This document shows positions 60,501-64,000 of a stretch of DNA of 64,000 nucleotides, piece after piece. The stretch is from Hetaerina americana (taxonomy: Eukaryota > Arthropoda > Insecta > Odonata > Calopterygidae). The translations under genes and the position numbers were made by a program. The stretch's first letter is position 1; every line of letters starts with the position of its first letter. The notes beneath the pieces were generated by a model that saw only the letters and a list, made by a program, of their open reading frames with translations, made no database searches and was not told the DNA's origin. Where the stretch lies: the NCBI GenBank assembly GCA_022747635.1, contig JAKTNV010000011.1:17025975-17089974 (forward strand), written 5' to 3'.

Positions 60501-60665
60501 AGCAACTTTCCAAAAAAAAATTTTTTTATTTTAAGTCAGTGCATGTGTTTTGTTAGAATTTCTGATTCCACCCATGCCTTTTCTTCTGAATTCATCCTAA
60601 TATCTTAGGTCGAGTGATCTTGTCCGAGCCTCTCAGGAAAACTTCACAAGGGTTGACTCAAAAAG
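12352..60665 (+). CDS. PHF20: PHF20/MBD-R2-type chromatin reader gene, 5' and middle part (15 proposed exons)
   Basis: Homologue of vertebrate PHF20/PHF20L1 and Drosophila MBD-R2, known nuclear subunits of the NSL complex that directs MOF/KAT8 histone H4 acetylation. Proposed exons: 12352-12541, 14198-14388, 17397-17560, 25662-25799, 26775-26878, 26973-27070, 29152-29484, 29942-30227, 30506-30626, 35387-35784, 39688-39782, 41361-41727, 43584-43781, 52561-52749 and, less surely, 60609-60665. All have AG/GT borders, and the summed length stays in frame at each junction (2872 nt, 957 codons to exon 14). Domains by residue: Tudor 1 about 165-227, Tudor 2 about 233-292, MBD/TAM-like about 512-574, C2H2 finger 690-713, basic patches 725-745 and 865-893. 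The expected PHD finger and the 3' end lie beyond the window. No N-terminal THAP domain, which I recall in the fly protein, is seen. Confidence 0.9.
13566..13645 (+). repeat. Dispersed repeat R, copy 3 (in intron 1)
   Basis: ATCTACATTATACCCCGTAA, then a diverged spacer and GTAGGTCACCACCC. It is the most diverged of the four copies. Confidence 0.6.
13740..14150 (+). other. Decayed coding-like patch in intron 1
   Basis: Two short + strand frames, one ending at a TAG near 13862 (peptide rich in Glu, Lys and Leu: [13 protein letters not shown]) and one at 13948-14151 ([17 protein letters not shown]). Neither has proper exon borders for the host gene. They may be remnants of an unidentified transposon. 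I do not recognise them. Confidence 0.25.
14198..14388 (+). CDS. PHF20: PHF20-like exon 2
   Basis: The acceptor TCTCTCCTAG|AC completes an Asp codon from exon 1. The exon codes residues 64-127, starting [10 protein letters not shown] and rich in Lys, Arg and Ser, with a basic [11 protein letters not shown] segment that could act as a nuclear localisation signal. The donor is TCCAAG|GTAATT, phase 0. It is a low-complexity linker before the Tudor pair and is not recognisable on its own; support comes from phase and splice sites. Confidence 0.7.
15979..16380 (+). mobile_element. LINE family L, 3' fragment in intron 2
   Basis: Begins in the C-terminal region ([20 protein letters not shown] reading with stops), continues through GATAGACATGTTGGATGG and GAATGAAAGGAGGAAAGAGG, and ends in the 3' UTR with an ATA-rich tail (TAATAATTATAATAATTC). 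It is strongly 5'-truncated and dead. Confidence 0.8.
17397..17560 (+). CDS. PHF20: PHF20-like exon 3 (start of Tudor 1)
   Basis: The acceptor TCTTCTCCAG|GAG keeps phase 0. The exon codes residues 128-181 and two bases of a Trp codon, and ends [17 protein letters not shown]. The GARLEARD block is the hallmark start of the first Tudor of PHF20 and PHF20L1, which in the vertebrate proteins starts close to residue 10. Here it is preceded by about 165 residues of extra N-terminal sequence. Donor AGATG|GTAATA. Confidence 0.9.
18380..20838 (-). mobile_element. Tigger/Jerky-like (pogo) DNA transposon, broken, with nested mariner
   Basis: The left end reads ACGGTGAACTCCCAATTTTC (18380s). The right end, reversed, reads CAGTATACTCCCAATTATCC. 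These are imperfect terminal inverted repeats of the pogo/Tigger type. On the - strand between about 20480 and 20040, degenerate transposase shows [33 protein letters not shown] and [13 protein letters not shown], the CENP-B-like helix-turn-helix region with the LxxWFxQxxxxG motif. Stops and frameshifts make it inactive. A mariner (19199-about 20035) sits inside it. The catalytic part is not recognisable. Confidence 0.65.
19199..20035 (-). mobile_element. Mariner element nested in the Tigger-like element
   Basis: The left TIR TGAGGGTAAGGTGAAAAGTT then CTCGGCCTGACA matches the TIRs of the MITE at 38832-39189. On the - strand 19929-19540 carries a mariner catalytic region: [20 protein letters not shown] with the first Asp, then [20 protein letters not shown] and [12 protein letters not shown]. 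The N-terminal DNA-binding region and the third catalytic Asp region are lost, so it is inactive. The right border is estimated. Confidence 0.85.
22260..23118 (-). mobile_element. Tigger-like transposon remnant, internally deleted
   Basis: The right end, reversed, reads ACAGTGGAACCTTACTTAAT, then AGCGAGGAATTTGC, matching the TIR of the element at 32376 (CAGTGGAACCTCAATTAACG). Farther in, the - strand reads [12 protein letters not shown] and [21 protein letters not shown] peptide, resembling the C-terminal tail of Tigger transposases (PDKxxxxRxxNLFxD). The catalytic centre is missing. The inner region includes two diverged direct repeats (22270-22500 and 22530-22800). Confidence 0.6.
23740..23965 (-). 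mobile_element. CR1/Jockey-like LINE reverse transcriptase fragment
   Basis: On the - strand, [20 protein letters not shown] then [19 protein letters not shown] matches the [23 protein letters not shown] block of CR1/Jockey-group RTs. After a stop come [13 protein letters not shown], where the catalytic F-A-D-D appears as S-V-D-D. It is a short, old fragment. Confidence 0.75.
25662..25799 (+). CDS. PHF20: PHF20-like exon 4 (Tudor 1 core)
   Basis: The first base completes the Trp codon from exon 3. The exon then codes [20 protein letters not shown] and [19 protein letters not shown], residues 182-227. This is the β-barrel core of the first Tudor (MBT-like) of PHF20, including the F-x-x-W-x-x-R-x-D-E-W signature. 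The acceptor TTTGTTCAAG|G and donor AACAG|GTAGGA give phase 2. The preceding intron is about 8.1 kb. Confidence 0.95.
26775..26878 (+). CDS. PHF20: PHF20-like exon 5 (Tudor 2, first half)
   Basis: Codes residues 228-262: [20 protein letters not shown] then [15 protein letters not shown]. This is the second Tudor. Its Trp in AFW and Tyr in KYPAKV align with aromatic-cage residues that in human PHF20 bind dimethyl-lysine. Two in-frame acceptors are possible, ATTTTCAG|C (start 26775) and GCTCTAG|G (start 26781), differing by two codons; the first has the better pyrimidine tract. Donor AATG|GTAGGT, phase 1. Confidence 0.93.
26973..27070 (+). CDS. PHF20: PHF20-like exon 6 (Tudor 2, second half)
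   Basis: Follows a short 94 bp intron with acceptor TTCTTTGCAG. Codes residues 263-295, [19 protein letters not shown] then [13 protein letters not shown]. The FYDG block supplies the Phe and Asp that complete the Tudor 2 cage by comparison with PHF20. Donor AAAAAG|GTATGA, phase 0. Confidence 0.95.
28560..28650 (+). repeat. TG/TA microsatellite
   Basis: Alternating TG, TATG and TA runs lie directly 5' of a SINE head at 28648. Confidence 0.9.
28648..28920 (+). repeat. SINE family S in intron 6, well preserved
   Basis: The head GGGTCGCGGCAGTGGTAGAG has an A box, and GAGTTCGATTCCC is the B box. The body is nearly identical to the reverse of 4343-4621 and ends GGTTGATTACTGTGTTTATG. A few bases of the D-arm present in the 4.3 kb copy are missing. 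It runs into a TA microsatellite that forms a 34-base perfect palindrome (28912-28945). Confidence 0.92.
29152..29484 (+). CDS. PHF20: PHF20-like exon 7 (basic/acidic linker)
   Basis: Codes residues 296-406, opening [13 protein letters not shown]. It contains a strong basic cluster RRRRKRKLN (likely nuclear localisation) followed by a Glu/Asp/Ser-rich tail ending YDSEDDME. It has no known fold and is consistent with the disordered region after the Tudors in PHF20. Acceptor GCTTTCAG|GAA and donor ATGGAG|GTAGGT, both phase 0. Confidence 0.88.
29942..30227 (+). CDS. PHF20: PHF20-like exon 8 (linker)
   Basis: Codes residues 407-501, rich in Pro, Ser and Lys. It includes [17 protein letters not shown] and the basic segments SSRKRKIQ and [15 protein letters not shown]. 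It is disordered and probably contacts DNA or carries localisation signals. Acceptor TTTCCCCAG|GAG in phase 0; donor CCATATA|GTAGGT in phase 1. Confidence 0.88.
30506..30626 (+). CDS. PHF20: PHF20-like exon 9 (MBD/TAM-like domain, first half)
   Basis: Codes residues 502-541. [20 protein letters not shown] then WDIYMQ matches the first half of methyl-CpG-binding domains (GWxRKxxxRxxGxSAGKxDVYYxSP). This agrees with the MBD that named MBD-R2. Whether it binds methylated DNA cannot be judged; the position of the usual Tyr in the KYDVY strand is Trp here. Donor CAAAG|GTAAAA, phase 2. Confidence 0.93.
30800..32375 (-). mobile_element. CR1/Jockey-like LINE, RT and C-terminal domain, inactive
   Basis: The - strand carries [34 protein letters not shown] and [20 protein letters not shown]. 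After a small frameshift in an AT run comes LFADDC with the intact FADD (31821-31835), then [22 protein letters not shown] and [13 protein letters not shown] second frameshift in a T run (about 31125-31138) separates the last segment [19 protein letters not shown]. The 3' end has two exact 26 bp repeats (30844-30869, 30870-30895). The 5' end, including the endonuclease, is missing and abuts a Tigger TIR. Confidence 0.93.
32376..33790 (+). mobile_element. Tigger-like (pogo superfamily) DNA transposon, inactive
   Basis: The left TIR is CAGTGGAACCTCAATTAACG, preceded by TA. The + strand peptide 32793-33280 has [25 protein letters not shown] and [12 protein letters not shown], following the SRGWFxRFKxR and A-S-x-x-V-A-x-x-(Y/F) layout of Tigger transposases. 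A later frame (33288 on) has [19 protein letters not shown], matching the P-x-x-K-x-x-K-x-R-L-T-x-L-x-C-x-N block. Frameshifts and stops inactivate it, and the catalytic DDD region is lost. The right end is degenerate (about 33770-33790). Confidence 0.8.
34601..34660 (-). repeat. Dispersed repeat R, copy 4 (intron 9)
   Basis: CCACACACCTTTTTGGTGGC, then TTGCAGGGTATTGATGTAG on the + strand, matching the inverse of the R core. Confidence 0.65.
35387..35784 (+). CDS. PHF20: PHF20-like exon 10 (MBD second half and linker)
   Basis: The acceptor CTTCTTTCAG|C completes a Ser codon. Codes residues 542-674. [20 protein letters not shown] and [10 protein letters not shown] complete the MBD fold (SPDGKKFRSKxxLxxYL...FDFR). 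The rest is a Pro/Ser/Lys linker with the repeated pattern KVLLPKV and [12 protein letters not shown]. Donor CTGGTG|GTGAGT, phase 1. Confidence 0.93.
36306..38438. mobile_element. Tigger-type TIR pair enclosing a mariner
   Basis: CACAGTAAACCCTTGCTAAT (left) and, reversed, CACAGTAAACACCCACTAAT (right, about 38400-38438) are imperfect inverted ends typical of Tigger/Jerky-like transposons. No transposase is recognisable between them apart from the mariner at 36478-37480. The two ends could belong to separate fragments. Confidence 0.45.
36478..37480 (-). mobile_element. Mariner element, frameshifted
   Basis: On the - strand the N-terminal part includes [13 protein letters not shown], corresponding to the SARWVPKML block of mariner transposases. 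The region then shifts frame several times. The C-terminal part, 36859-36596, reads [20 protein letters not shown] then [13 protein letters not shown], the classical mariner tail. The D34D catalytic region is broken, so it is inactive. Confidence 0.85.
38832..39189. mobile_element. Mariner-derived MITE, about 358 bp
   Basis: The left end GCGAGGGTAAGGTGAAAAGT then TCTCGGCTTGACA, and the right end, reversed, TATGAGGATAAGTTGAAAAG then TTCTCGGCCTGACA, form about 33 bp near-identical TIRs. The same ends occur on the mariner at 19199, which is therefore the likely source family. The interior has no transposase. Confidence 0.88.
39688..39782 (+). CDS. PHF20: PHF20-like exon 11 (zinc finger, Cys half)
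   Basis: Codes residues 675-706, including [18 protein letters not shown]. Cys690 and Cys695 are the metal ligands of a C2H2 finger. Acceptor AATGTATAG|CC is weak in pyrimidines but phase-correct (Ala). Donor TTGCAG|GTAGGT, phase 0. Confidence 0.93.
40582..40819 (+). repeat. Exact tandem duplication, 2 x 119 bp
   Basis: Units 40582-40700 and 40701-40819, both starting GTGTTCCAAGTAACCCACAT and ending GGGACTTTGGCA, show no difference by eye. It lies in intron 11. Confidence 0.95.
41361..41727 (+). CDS. PHF20: PHF20-like exon 12 (zinc finger, His half; RG segment)
   Basis: Codes residues 707-828. [15 protein letters not shown] supplies His708 and His713, completing C-X4-C-X12-H-X4-H across the intron, with the family-typical HPEYC after it. 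It is followed by the RG-rich stretch [13 protein letters not shown], which resembles an AT-hook or RGG box, and a Ser/Pro linker. Donor TCTCAGG|GTATGT, phase 1. Confidence 0.94.
41855..42260. mobile_element. Possible DNA-transposon ends (low confidence)
   Basis: TACAGTGGACGCTTGGTATA at about 41855 and a block near 42165-42235 (CATATTTCCCAGTCCATAAG, then AAATGTGCCCTAAATTCA) resemble ends or bodies of common MITE families. No pairing TIR was identified. Confidence 0.25.
42676..42745 (-). repeat. SINE family S, 3' fragment
   Basis: On the - strand, TACCATCACCTACTAAATTG then GTTGATTACTGTGTTGATGG matches only the 3' end of the SINE. Confidence 0.75.
43130..43424 (+). mobile_element. Tigger/Jerky-like fragment
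   Basis: The + strand peptide near 43140-43270, [19 protein letters not shown] then IAEQTV, resembles the first helix-turn-helix of Tigger/Jerky transposases (KRKxLTLxxKLEIIxxLE...IGEQTV). At 43385-43424, GTCCGGATTAGCAGGGGTTT then TACTGTA is a right TIR of the same type as at 38400-38438. The middle is missing. Confidence 0.55.
43425..43565 (+). mobile_element. LINE family L 3' UTR tail
   Basis: GTTAGGTTGTGTTTTTGTTG, ATAGACAAAGAAATGTAC and AACTTATCTTAAATGGTA then AATAATAATGACAA matches the 3' UTR seen at 16260-16375. It ends about 20 bp before the exon 13 acceptor. Confidence 0.7.
43584..43781 (+). CDS. PHF20: PHF20-like exon 13 (basic cluster)
   Basis: Codes residues 829-894. It begins [17 protein letters not shown] and ends [19 protein letters not shown] then MAKRRKFG, a dense Arg/Lys cluster likely used for nuclear import or DNA contact. 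The acceptor ACATTCAAG|GC is short of pyrimidines because a LINE tail lies directly upstream. Donor AATTTG|GTAAGA, phase 1. Confidence 0.85.
45158..45527. mobile_element. Tc1/mariner-type MITE, about 370 bp
   Basis: The left end TACAGGGTGTGGTGCTTAAA then TCCAGA, and the right end, reversed, TACAGGGTGCAGCACTTAAA then TCTGGA, are clear TIRs. The interior on the - strand has short peptide pieces such as [16 protein letters not shown] that resemble the helix-turn-helix of a Tc1/mariner-like transposase, so it is probably a deletion derivative. Confidence 0.85.
47986..48690 (-). mobile_element. Mariner element, internally deleted and frameshifted
   Basis: The left TIR TACGAGAGCGATTCGAAAAG then TAAGG is typical. 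On the - strand, N-terminal [18 protein letters not shown] and [10 protein letters not shown], then [17 protein letters not shown] (second catalytic Asp with N-A-R-P-H), [12 protein letters not shown] and the tail [18 protein letters not shown] are present in different frames. The first catalytic region is missing. The right side is cut near the start of a LINE copy. Confidence 0.88.
48722..49890 (+). mobile_element. LINE family L, RT and C-terminal part, youngest-looking copy
   Basis: 5'-truncated. VDFKKAFD is followed by a deletion of about 29 codons (relative to the 8.5 kb copy) that shifts the frame to [10 protein letters not shown]. Then come [20 protein letters not shown] and VRFADDQ with intact [23 protein letters not shown], and after another frame change the long open frame to 49778 with [36 protein letters not shown] and [20 protein letters not shown]. 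The 3' UTR ends with TAATAATAATTAG. Frames are longer than in the other copies, suggesting a younger insertion. Confidence 0.9.
50129..50846 (-). mobile_element. Degenerate mariner deletion derivative
   Basis: The ends AAGGGCCGTCTGGAAAGTAG and, reversed, CGAGGGCCATCCAGAGAGTA correspond to the element at 53468. The interior block 50430-50720 aligns by eye with the N-terminal coding block at 53790-54070. The catalytic core is absent. It is more diverged than the 53.5 kb copy, and its internal gap differs, so the deletions look independent. Confidence 0.8.
52223..52475 (+). repeat. SINE family S, diverged copy (intron 13)
   Basis: GGGTCATGGTAGTTCAGTGG is the degenerate head with an altered B-box region. 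The body has CACCCAAGCTGTGTGATTTT, TTCTGGGAAACCAC and CCCTGATGTGTGAATTC, ending TTGGTTGATTATTGTG. It ends less than 100 bp before exon 14. Confidence 0.85.
52561..52749 (+). CDS. PHF20: PHF20-like exon 14
   Basis: Codes residues 895-957: [20 protein letters not shown] at the start, then [19 protein letters not shown] and [16 protein letters not shown]. The acceptor TTTTTTTGTGAGACAG|CT completes an Ala codon from exon 13. Donor GTCAAG|GTATGT, phase 1. It has no known domain and is a linker ahead of the expected PHD region. Frame continuity and the absence of stops support it. Confidence 0.8.
52750..60608. other. Intron 14, mostly unrecognised
   Basis: Apart from the mariner at 53468-54220 and a CT microsatellite (about 55340-55357), I see no exon or repeat I can name. 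Open frames are short. A slightly GC-richer patch at 57500-57620 was tested as an exon and rejected. Confidence 0.5.
53468..54220 (-). mobile_element. Non-autonomous mariner with perfect 33 bp TIRs
   Basis: Both ends read CGAGGGTCATCCGGAAAGTA then GTACCCGTTCGTG inward, identical over 33 bases, flanked by TA. On the - strand the 54068-53661 frame is an intact N-terminal mariner region: [46 protein letters not shown] and [12 protein letters not shown] direct jump follows to the C-terminal tail [16 protein letters not shown] then EDYVEK. The whole catalytic domain is deleted, so it depends on a transposase in trans. It looks young. Confidence 0.93.
60609..60665 (+). CDS. PHF20: Probable PHF20-like exon 15 (57 nt)
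   Basis: A 57 nt open segment with acceptor TTCATCCTAATATCTTAG, a good pyrimidine tract before it, and donor AAAAAG|GTATAG. In the phase left by exon 14 it reads [19 protein letters not shown] and leaves phase 1 again, so it fits the model exactly. It is too short to show family similarity. Alternatives are a chance match or an alternatively used exon. Confidence 0.5.
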
Positions 60666-62579
60666 GTATAGCTAATTTGTAATATTGCCCTCCAAAATTT
60701 TCTCTTCCATGAGATGAAATTTGGTTATTATGGCTGAGCCAGTTTTGCATTTCTTTGTGACTTATGTTTATCCTGGACACAGCATTAGTTAGATAACTTT
60801 TTAATTGTGGATACCTATTATTTTTTTAGGTTTTTAACGTTTACAGCCTCCTTTTAAGTGTTTGTTGCGGCTGTGCATTTGTGTAGATTTGTCTGTAGTG
60901 TTTTTTTATGTCTACATAAGGTAATACTGCTTATCAGATATTTTATTTTAATGCTTATGTACCAGAAAAAATAAAAGTGAAGGTATTTTATCACAAAAAC
61001 TAGTTGGGGGCCTGGTGATTTTGATGCTCCACAATTGCAAAGTTTCAACAGTTAAGCCATTTACCATAGTTGTCTTTCCTTCATGTTCAGTGTGGTTATA
61101 TTTGTTAATAAATTGCAATAGGTATATAACAATGCCATTATTGTTAAAAGATAGATTATATTATTGCATTAACTTGACATGCTTAGTGTTCATTTTGATT
61201 TTATTTTTAAACATTTTGACGTTTTAATACGCATGTTTATTAATATTAGTTCCAATCTGAAGAATAAAAAAACTGAAACTGAGGCTTGCATTCAAAATTC
61301 TTAAATATTATATTACTCGATGGGACTAAATTATATTATAATTTTTTTATTTGCCAGTATCAATTTGCAACAACTTTTCTTTTCATTTTCATCCTCAATG
61401 GCCTGATAGACCTAAACATTAAGATTAAAATAGTAGAGCTAATATTACACTAGTATATATATATAGAAAACACTAAAATGCTTACATTAGAGCTAATGTA
61501 TTGTTAATTTGCTTAAGATGGTCTTTGCCTGTTATTACTTCTTTTTACAAATATAACTTTTGGTTTGATGAATAACAGCTTACTTTATGCAAGGTGATTA
61601 GGGAATTTCTGCGTTCTCACATATTTATAAATAATCAAAAAAGATTTGATATTGATACTGTTATATTAAACTGAGATACTGACATTGATATTTTCAGTTT
61701 ATTCTTGTGCATATTCACCTATAAAAATTTGCAAGTGTATTAACTCTATTTGTGACATTTTAGAGTGTTTTCTTTGCATATGTGTCCCTTTTGTGTTAAA
61801 GTGCTTGTGCTAACGTGTCGCTTTTAGTAGAAAAGTCTGAACATAAAACATATGATATTCATGTATGGATTTCAATTCTGATCAATTGAAGACTCAATTT
61901 AAAAATATTGACTTTATCTATGAAAACCTCCAACTCTATCTCTTAGAAAACATTCAAAAGGCTTTCATTTGTATATATGTTTGGATTTCTTTCTAAGTAA
62001 TTCAAATTTATTGATAATATGTTATGTTTTAATATAAGTAATCAGCCAAGACTTTTTAAGGTTAGGTGATTTAAGTCCTACCTAATATCTTTAAACATGA
62101 AAAATTAATCCTGCGGCCTTTAAAATTGAGGAAGTTGGTATATTTCAGGCCCAAAGTTTCGTAACTCATACATTACCAGTGTACTTCAAAACCCATAGTT
62201 CAATAAACTCAAGTAACATAGTCACATCAATAGTCTCCCGAGTTGAGCACAGTTTTTGTAACGGTAGGCAATTTTGATGGTGAACTCGCTGACAAATATA
62301 TATAGACTGCAGAGATTTTTTTGTGAAATCCATAAGTATAAAAAGGCAGTACTCAAGAATAAGAAAGCAACTGGCTCGAGAAGATTTCATCTTCAGCATA
62401 TTCTTAACTTTCAAACAATTTTAAACTCTTGTGGGTGTGCTCATTATAAGTTAAAGACAGTTTTTCCATTTACTCTAAGTAAAGTTACATTTACTATTTA
62501 TTTAGCAGCCTTGTGAATACTGTTCTTATGCTGTTTAAGATAGCTTTGCTATATTTACTCATAGTTTCATTTTCATGGT
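60666..62579. other. Intron 15 or 3' flank, nothing recognised
   Basis: AT-rich sequence with no supported exon, RNA or repeat. No PHD-finger codons (Cys-X2-Cys arrangement) were seen. Confidence 0.45.
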
Positions 62580-63600
62580 CATTTAAAGCAACGAACTTCA
62601 AAAAAACATTTTTGTGATCTTGTTCAGCTCCTTCGATGCAGTCTTTTTCTCGTCAATCGTAGTGCAGGGTCGTCCTTTCATGGGCCGTTACAGTTGTTTT
62701 GGGAAAAAGAAAAAGTCATCGGGGGCCAGATCTGGGGAATACGGTGACTATGGCATCATTGGTGTGTTGTTTTTGGCAAAAAATTCACGCACAAGTAACG
62801 ATGTGTGAGCAGGGGCTTTGTCGTGCTGCAAAAGCCATTTTTTGTTCTTTCACAAATGTGGGCATTTGTGGTGGATTGCTTTGCGCAAATTGCGAATAAC
62901 TTGCAGGTAATATTCCTTATTTATGGTTCTACCCCGTGGCATGAACTCATGATGCACCATGCCCCTGAAATCGAAGGAAACTGCAAGCAAAACTTTCACA
63001 TTCGACCGAACTTGGCATGCTTTTTTCAGTCTTGGCTCGTGCTACAGCTTCCATTGGGATGATTGAGCATTAGTTTCCACATCATAACGATAAACCCATG
63101 ATTTGTCACCAGTTATGACCCTCTGGAGCAAATTTGGGTCGTCACGGACAGAGTCATTAGCAATGTTAATGCGTTGCTGTTTTGGTCGAAATTGAGCAAT
63201 TTTGGTAAAAATTTCGCGGCGAACCATGTCTTGCCCAAATCATTGCTAAAAATTGAATGGTACGAGCCAATTGATATGTTTAGGTCCTTAGCAACTTCTC
63301 TAATGGTGATTGAACAATTGGCCAATACTATTTTCTTCACTTCATCAATGTTTTCGTCTGTTGTTGACGTGCTCGGGCGTCCAGCACCTTCATCGTTGTT
63401 CACATCCTCTCAGCCGTCTGAGAACATTTTGTACCACCGATAAATATTTCTTCGGTGCAAGGTAGCTTCTCCATATGCCACAGTCAACATTTGGAATGCA
63501 TCTGCACACTTAATTTCATGTTTCACACAAAATTTGTTATAGATTCTTTGATCCATTTTGTGGAGCAATCAAAAATCGATGACAAGCCAAAATACATCCA
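62580..63600 (-). mobile_element. Nearly full-length mariner transposase, inactive
   Basis: Reading the - strand from about 63556: MDQRIYNKFCVKHEIKCADA (N-terminal helix), RNIYRWYKMFSDG, GRPSTSTTDENIDEVKKIV, VITGDKSWVYRYDVETNAQS (first catalytic Asp), then GRTINKEYYLQVIRNLRKAI, WLLQHDKAPAHTS (second Asp) and SPYSPDLAPDDFFFFPK (third catalytic position, D34D spacing). Several stops and at least one frameshift inactivate it. It is the most complete mariner in the window. Element ends and TIRs were not located with certainty. Confidence 0.9.
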
Positions 63601-64000
63601 AGCAAAACAGCTGTCAACAATTAACTGAGCATCCACAATGGCCGAACTTTTCGGCATAAGTGAGAGACATAAGTACCAAATTAACGCCACAAAAAAATCG
63701 AGGATTTCACAGCTGAAAATTAATGATGTATATGAGCAAAAAGGGAGGAAATAGGTCATGAAATTTCATTTGTTGAAGCTAAGGTTATTTATTTGAAATA
63801 GTTTGATGAGTTAATAAACAGATTCTTGCTTCAGTTGTCTCAGACCGATAGGAGTGGCCCATAACAGAAACTTACTTCAATTCAGAAGAATAATTCACTT
63901 GTCTTTTTCCTTGCCGTTATGCATTTAATTTTTGTCGTGTGTCCGTTTTGAAGTGCTTATGGGATGAATTTATTGCATTTGTCATGGTAGAGTTAACATA

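Noticed and set aside
1..64000. CRISPR arrays, operons, prophage or plasmid features
   Set aside because: The window is plainly from an animal nuclear genome; the only regular repeats are microsatellites and the two tandem duplications listed.

Overview
This is a eukaryotic, AT-rich, animal window, most likely from an arthropod and probably an insect. The grounds are spliced genes with GT-AG introns of up to about 8.8 kb, a canonical U4 snRNA, and a dense load of mariner, Tigger/pogo, LINE, Penelope-like and tRNA-derived SINE remnants. No prokaryotic gene organisation is present. I do not claim a species.

Layout. Positions 14-157 hold a U4 spliceosomal snRNA gene on the + strand. From about 0.6 to 12 kb there is repeat-rich intergenic DNA: a Penelope-like element with GIY-YIG endonuclease and a hammerhead-ribozyme-like motif (2.56-3.57 kb), SINEs, and two copies of one LINE family in opposite orientations (7.8-11.2 kb), one of them carrying a nested SINE. 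From 12352 to the right edge runs one large + strand gene. I reconstruct 14 coding exons plus one probable 15th. They encode the N-terminal 957 (probably 976) residues of a PHF20/PHF20L1 (Drosophila MBD-R2) type chromatin reader: basic N-terminus, Tudor 1, Tudor 2, MBD/TAM-like domain, RG/AT-hook-like segment, one C2H2 zinc finger split by an intron, and a basic cluster. The PHD finger expected in this family is not seen and should lie beyond 64000. Reading frame is kept across every proposed junction, which is strong internal support.

The introns are a graveyard of transposons: a Tigger-like element with a mariner inside it (18.4-20.8 kb), a second Tigger remnant (22.3-23.1 kb), CR1/Jockey-like RT pieces (23.8 and 30.8-32.4 kb), a Tigger abutting the CR1-like copy (32.4-33.8 kb), a mariner in a Tigger-like TIR pair (36.3-38.4 kb), a mariner-derived MITE (38.8-39.2 kb), a Tc1/mariner-type MITE (45.2-45.5 kb), and further mariners at 48.0-48.7, 50.1-50.8, 53.5-54.2 and 62.6-63.6 kb. 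One LINE 3' tail ends about 20 bp before a splice acceptor (exon 13).

Functionally only two host genes are evident: U4 (splicing) and the PHF20/MBD-R2 homologue, in known animals a subunit of the NSL histone acetyltransferase complex with MOF/KAT8. Everything else recognised is mobile-element derived and mostly inactivated by stops, frameshifts or deletions. I found no convincing wholly new system. The items most worth a second look are the ribozyme-like motif in the Penelope remnant, the probable phase-matched exon at 60.6 kb, the LINE tail next to exon 13, the exact 119 bp tandem duplication, and the deletion-derivative mariner with 33 bp perfect TIRs.
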